From: Terricaulis sp.
GTDB lineage: Bacteria > Pseudomonadota > Alphaproteobacteria > Caulobacterales > Aquidulcibacteraceae
DNA length: 64,000 nucleotides
Assembly (NCBI GenBank): GCA_024707365.1
Contig: JANPZV010000005.1
Span: 1,426,001 to 1,490,000 of the forward strand
Direction: 5' to 3'
Shown: one piece after another, positions 61,476 to 64,000 of the stretch
Layout: each line of letters opens with the position of its first letter
How positions within the stretch are numbered: position 1 is the first letter of the stretch
Translations under genes and position numbers: made by a program
The notes under the pieces: generated by a model
Seen by the model: the letters and a program-made list of their open reading frames with translations, nothing else
Told to the model about the DNA's origin: nothing
The model's database searches: none

Positions 61476-62435
61476 TTAAACCGTCAGCACGATCTTGCCC
61501 GCGTGCGCGCCGCTTTGCATGCGCGCGTGCGCGGCTTCGGCGTCGCCGAGCGGGAAGGTGGAATCGATCACCGGTTTGAGCTTGCCCGCTTCGATCCAGG
61601 GCCAGACATTCTCTTCCACGGCTTTAGCGATGCGCGCTTTTTCGGCGTGGGAGCGCGGGCGCAGGGTGGAGCCTGTCAGCGTGAGGCGCTTGAGCAGCAG
61701 CTTGATCAGATTGAGATCCGCGCGCGGGCCTTGCAGGAAGGCGATCATCACGCAGCGGCCGCCTTCCTTCAGCAGATCAAGGTTCTTCTGCACGTAAGGC
61801 CCGCCCACCATGTCGAGCACGACATCGGCGCCGCCAGCCTCGCGCAGCACGGCCTCAAAATCTTCCTCGCGATAATTGATCCCGCGCTCAGCGCCCAAAC
61901 GCTCGCACAGGGCGACCTTTTCGGCATCGCCCGCAGTGGCGAACACGCGCGCGCCGTGGGCTTTGGCCATCTGGATCGCGGTGACGCCAATGCCGGAGGC
62001 GCCGCCATGCACCAGCAGCGTCTCGCCCGGCTTGAGCGCGCCGCCCTCGAACACATTGGCCCACACGGTGAACACGGTTTCGGGCAGCACCGCCGCTTCC
62101 GCGAGCGAGAGTCCCTTGGGCACGGGCAACACCGAGCCGGAATCGGCGATGGCGTAGGTGGCGTAGCCCCCGCCCGGCAGCAGCGCGCAGACTTCCTGGC
62201 CCTCATGCCAGCGGCTCACGCCTGGGCCCAAAGCCTCGATCACGCCGGCGACCTCAAGCCCCAAGGTTTCGGGCGCGCCGGGGGGCGGGGGATAATGGCC
62301 GGCGCGCTGCACAAGATCGGGCCGGTTCACGCCTGCGGCGGCCACGCGGATCAGCACCTCGCCGGGCTCCGGCTCGGGCCGGGCGGCCACGGCCAGGCTC
62401 AAGGGCTGATCGGCGCCATGAATGATCTTCCGCAT
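61476..62435 (-). CDS. NAD(P)H quinone oxidoreductase (PIG3 type)
   Basis: A 319-residue zinc-free medium-chain dehydrogenase. Features are the N-terminal GroES-like domain (GEVLIRVAAAGVNRPDLVQRAG), the NADPH-binding loop LVHGGASGIGVTAIQMAK, AGDAEKVALCERLGAE and VVLDMVGGPYVQKNL, and the family ending TFPLGDAEAAHARMQSGAHAGKIVL. It reduces quinones or enones. It is divergent from DUF1192-rcdA; this neighbourhood is common in Caulobacterales. Confidence 0.94.
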   Translation of the reverse strand: MRKIIHGADQPLSLAVAARPEPEPGEVLIRVAAAGVNRPDLVQRAGHYPPPPGAPETLGLEVAGVIEALGPGVSRWHEGQEVCALLPGGGYATYAIADSGSVLPVPKGLSLAEAAVLPETVFTVWANVFEGGALKPGETLLVHGGASGIGVTAIQMAKAHGARVFATAGDAEKVALCERLGAERGINYREEDFEAVLREAGGADVVLDMVGGPYVQKNLDLLKEGGRCVMIAFLQGPRADLNLIKLLLKRLTLTGSTLRPRSHAEKARIAKAVEENVWPWIEAGKLKPVIDSTFPLGDAEAAHARMQSGAHAGKIVLTV

Positions 62436-62501
62436 CGTGTGCTTCTCCGGCGCTTAAACGCGCGTTTATCCTAGGCTAGACTATAGGCAGGAGGTGCGCC
62501 C

Positions 62502-62699
62502 ATGTTCGACGAAGATCCATTCTCCGCCCCCGCCAAGAAGGCGCTGCCGCTTGAAGCGCAGCTGGAGGGCGCTTCGATTGATGAATTGGAGGCCCGCATC
62601 GTGCGGCTCAAGGCCGAGATCGCCCAATGTGAGGCGGCCATCACCGCCAAGCGCGCCCAGCGCGCGGCGGCGGATGCAGTGTTTGGCGGCGGCTCATGA
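62502..62699 (+). CDS. DUF1192 small protein
   Basis: A 65-residue protein: MFDEDPFSAPAKKALPLEAQ then LEGASIDELEARIVRLKAEIAQCEAAITAKRAQ, the DUF1192 pattern (a short acidic start and one coiled-coil helix). Function unknown; the gene is commonly next to rcdA, as here. GGAGG lies seven bases before ATG 62502. rcdA follows after 33 bases. Confidence 0.92.
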   Translation: MFDEDPFSAPAKKALPLEAQLEGASIDELEARIVRLKAEIAQCEAAITAKRAQRAAADAVFGGGS

Positions 62700-62732
62700 G
62701 CGCGGCCCCGGTTTTGCGACGTCTCTGGCGCT

Positions 62733-63256
62733 ATGACCGATAAGACCCAAGCTTCCCCAATCAAGAGCGGTTTTGACGCCGCGCGGGCGATGGAATTCGC
62801 CCGATCCGAACTTTTTGACCGCACCTTCAAGGATGGCATGGGCCTCGTTGAAGAAACCGCCGCCTATCTCGATGGGCCGGGGCGCGCTGTCTCCAAGCGG
62901 CTCTCGCGCGGCGCAGCGCTCGCCTATGCGGGGAGAGCATGCGCTTAACCACGCGGCTGATGCAGGTGGCCTCTTGGCTTTTGGTGCAGCGCGCGATGCG
63001 TGAGGGTGAGATCCCGATGGATGAAGCCTCCAGCGAAAAATACCGGCTGATCGCGCGTGAACCCGCGCCCGCGCCCGCCTTCGCCGCCGCAGATGAGCTG
63101 CCCGAGGCGCTCAAAGCGCTGATGCTCAAAGGCGCGGCCATTTTCGAGCGCGTGCGGCGCTTGGATGAGACGATGTACGATGGCGAAGCTGCGGCCGAAA
63201 ACGCCAATCCGGTTTCCGATCAGCACGCGCGGCTTGCGGCGGCGTTTTTGCGTTAG
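62733..63256 (+). CDS. rcdA: RcdA (DUF1465), adaptor for CtrA degradation, one frameshift
   Basis: RcdA is the adaptor that, with CpdR and PopA, brings the master regulator CtrA to ClpXP in Caulobacter. The protein of about 174 residues reads ARSELFDRTFKDGMGLVEETAAYLDGPGRAVSKRLSRGAALAYAG, then ESMRLTTRLMQVASWLLVQRAMREGE, the hallmark helices. A run of four G at 62930-62933 lacks one base; with five, AYAG continues as ESMRL. Since rcdA is conserved and the rest is intact, a consensus error is likely. Confidence 0.9.
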
Positions 63257-63299
63257 AGCGCGATCCCCCTCCCCTTGAGGGGAGCGACTGTCTCATGGG

Positions 63300-64000
<701 letters not shown>

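Overview
This 64-kb stretch is GC-rich chromosomal DNA from an alphaproteobacterium, most likely of the Caulobacterales/Hyphomonadaceae type. Three cell-cycle and polarity genes characteristic of that group are present: podJ, rcdA (DUF1465) and trcR (DUF1013). Supporting signs are a CC_3452-type secreted protein, an lgt-ubiK pair, a DUF1192-rcdA pair, and a cluster of GANTC (CcrM methylation) sites in front of podJ. I see no rRNA, tRNA, CRISPR array or prophage. The one conventional insertion sequence is an IS110-type transposase at the right edge.

Layout. 1-18.6 kb is housekeeping: lgt (cut by the left edge), ubiK, a vapBC toxin-antitoxin pair, ybjN-proC, a RimK-like ATP-grasp ligase, a TauD-like dioxygenase, queE, glutathione peroxidase, an EnvZ/OmpR-type two-component pair, ilvE, an orphan Hsp70-like ATPase, two PaaI thioesterases, and a TetR-esterase pair. 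18.7-28.1 kb holds an Lhr-type helicase with its partner pdeM, then a run on the minus strand of podJ, a TauE/SafE transporter, a TIGR02186 protein and a DUF3429 protein, all joined by short overlaps. 28.3-36.9 kb is a fatty-acid oxidation block: FMN-dependent hydroxy-acid oxidase, MerR regulator, acyl-CoA dehydrogenase, OsmC, fadA, fadB, closed by an intrinsic terminator. A decayed DUF559 endonuclease gene flanked by palindromic repeats sits inside it. 36.9-50 kb mixes ohrR with a divergent lipoprotein hydrolase, a conserved unknown protein, rhlE, OmpA, a kinase-like protein without its phospho-acceptor histidine, a dcm-vsr operon, exoD and small lipoproteins. 50-64 kb carries a second thiolase, ppa, a dienoyl-CoA isomerase-like crotonase, a PAQR protein, an LpxR-like protein, two DUF465 proteins, trcR, a quinone oxidoreductase, DUF1192, rcdA and IS110.

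Two features cut across the window. First, about two dozen reading-frame breaks hit otherwise well-preserved genes. Nearly all are one- or two-base indels in homopolymers or GC runs, so many are probably consensus errors rather than true pseudogenes. I annotate those as single genes and give the break point. Second, several families of palindromic repeats fill the intergenic spaces. One copy lies inside the helicase gene between CATC direct repeats, and others flank the DUF559 gene. Repeat mobility, possibly linked to DUF559, is the best candidate here for something undescribed.
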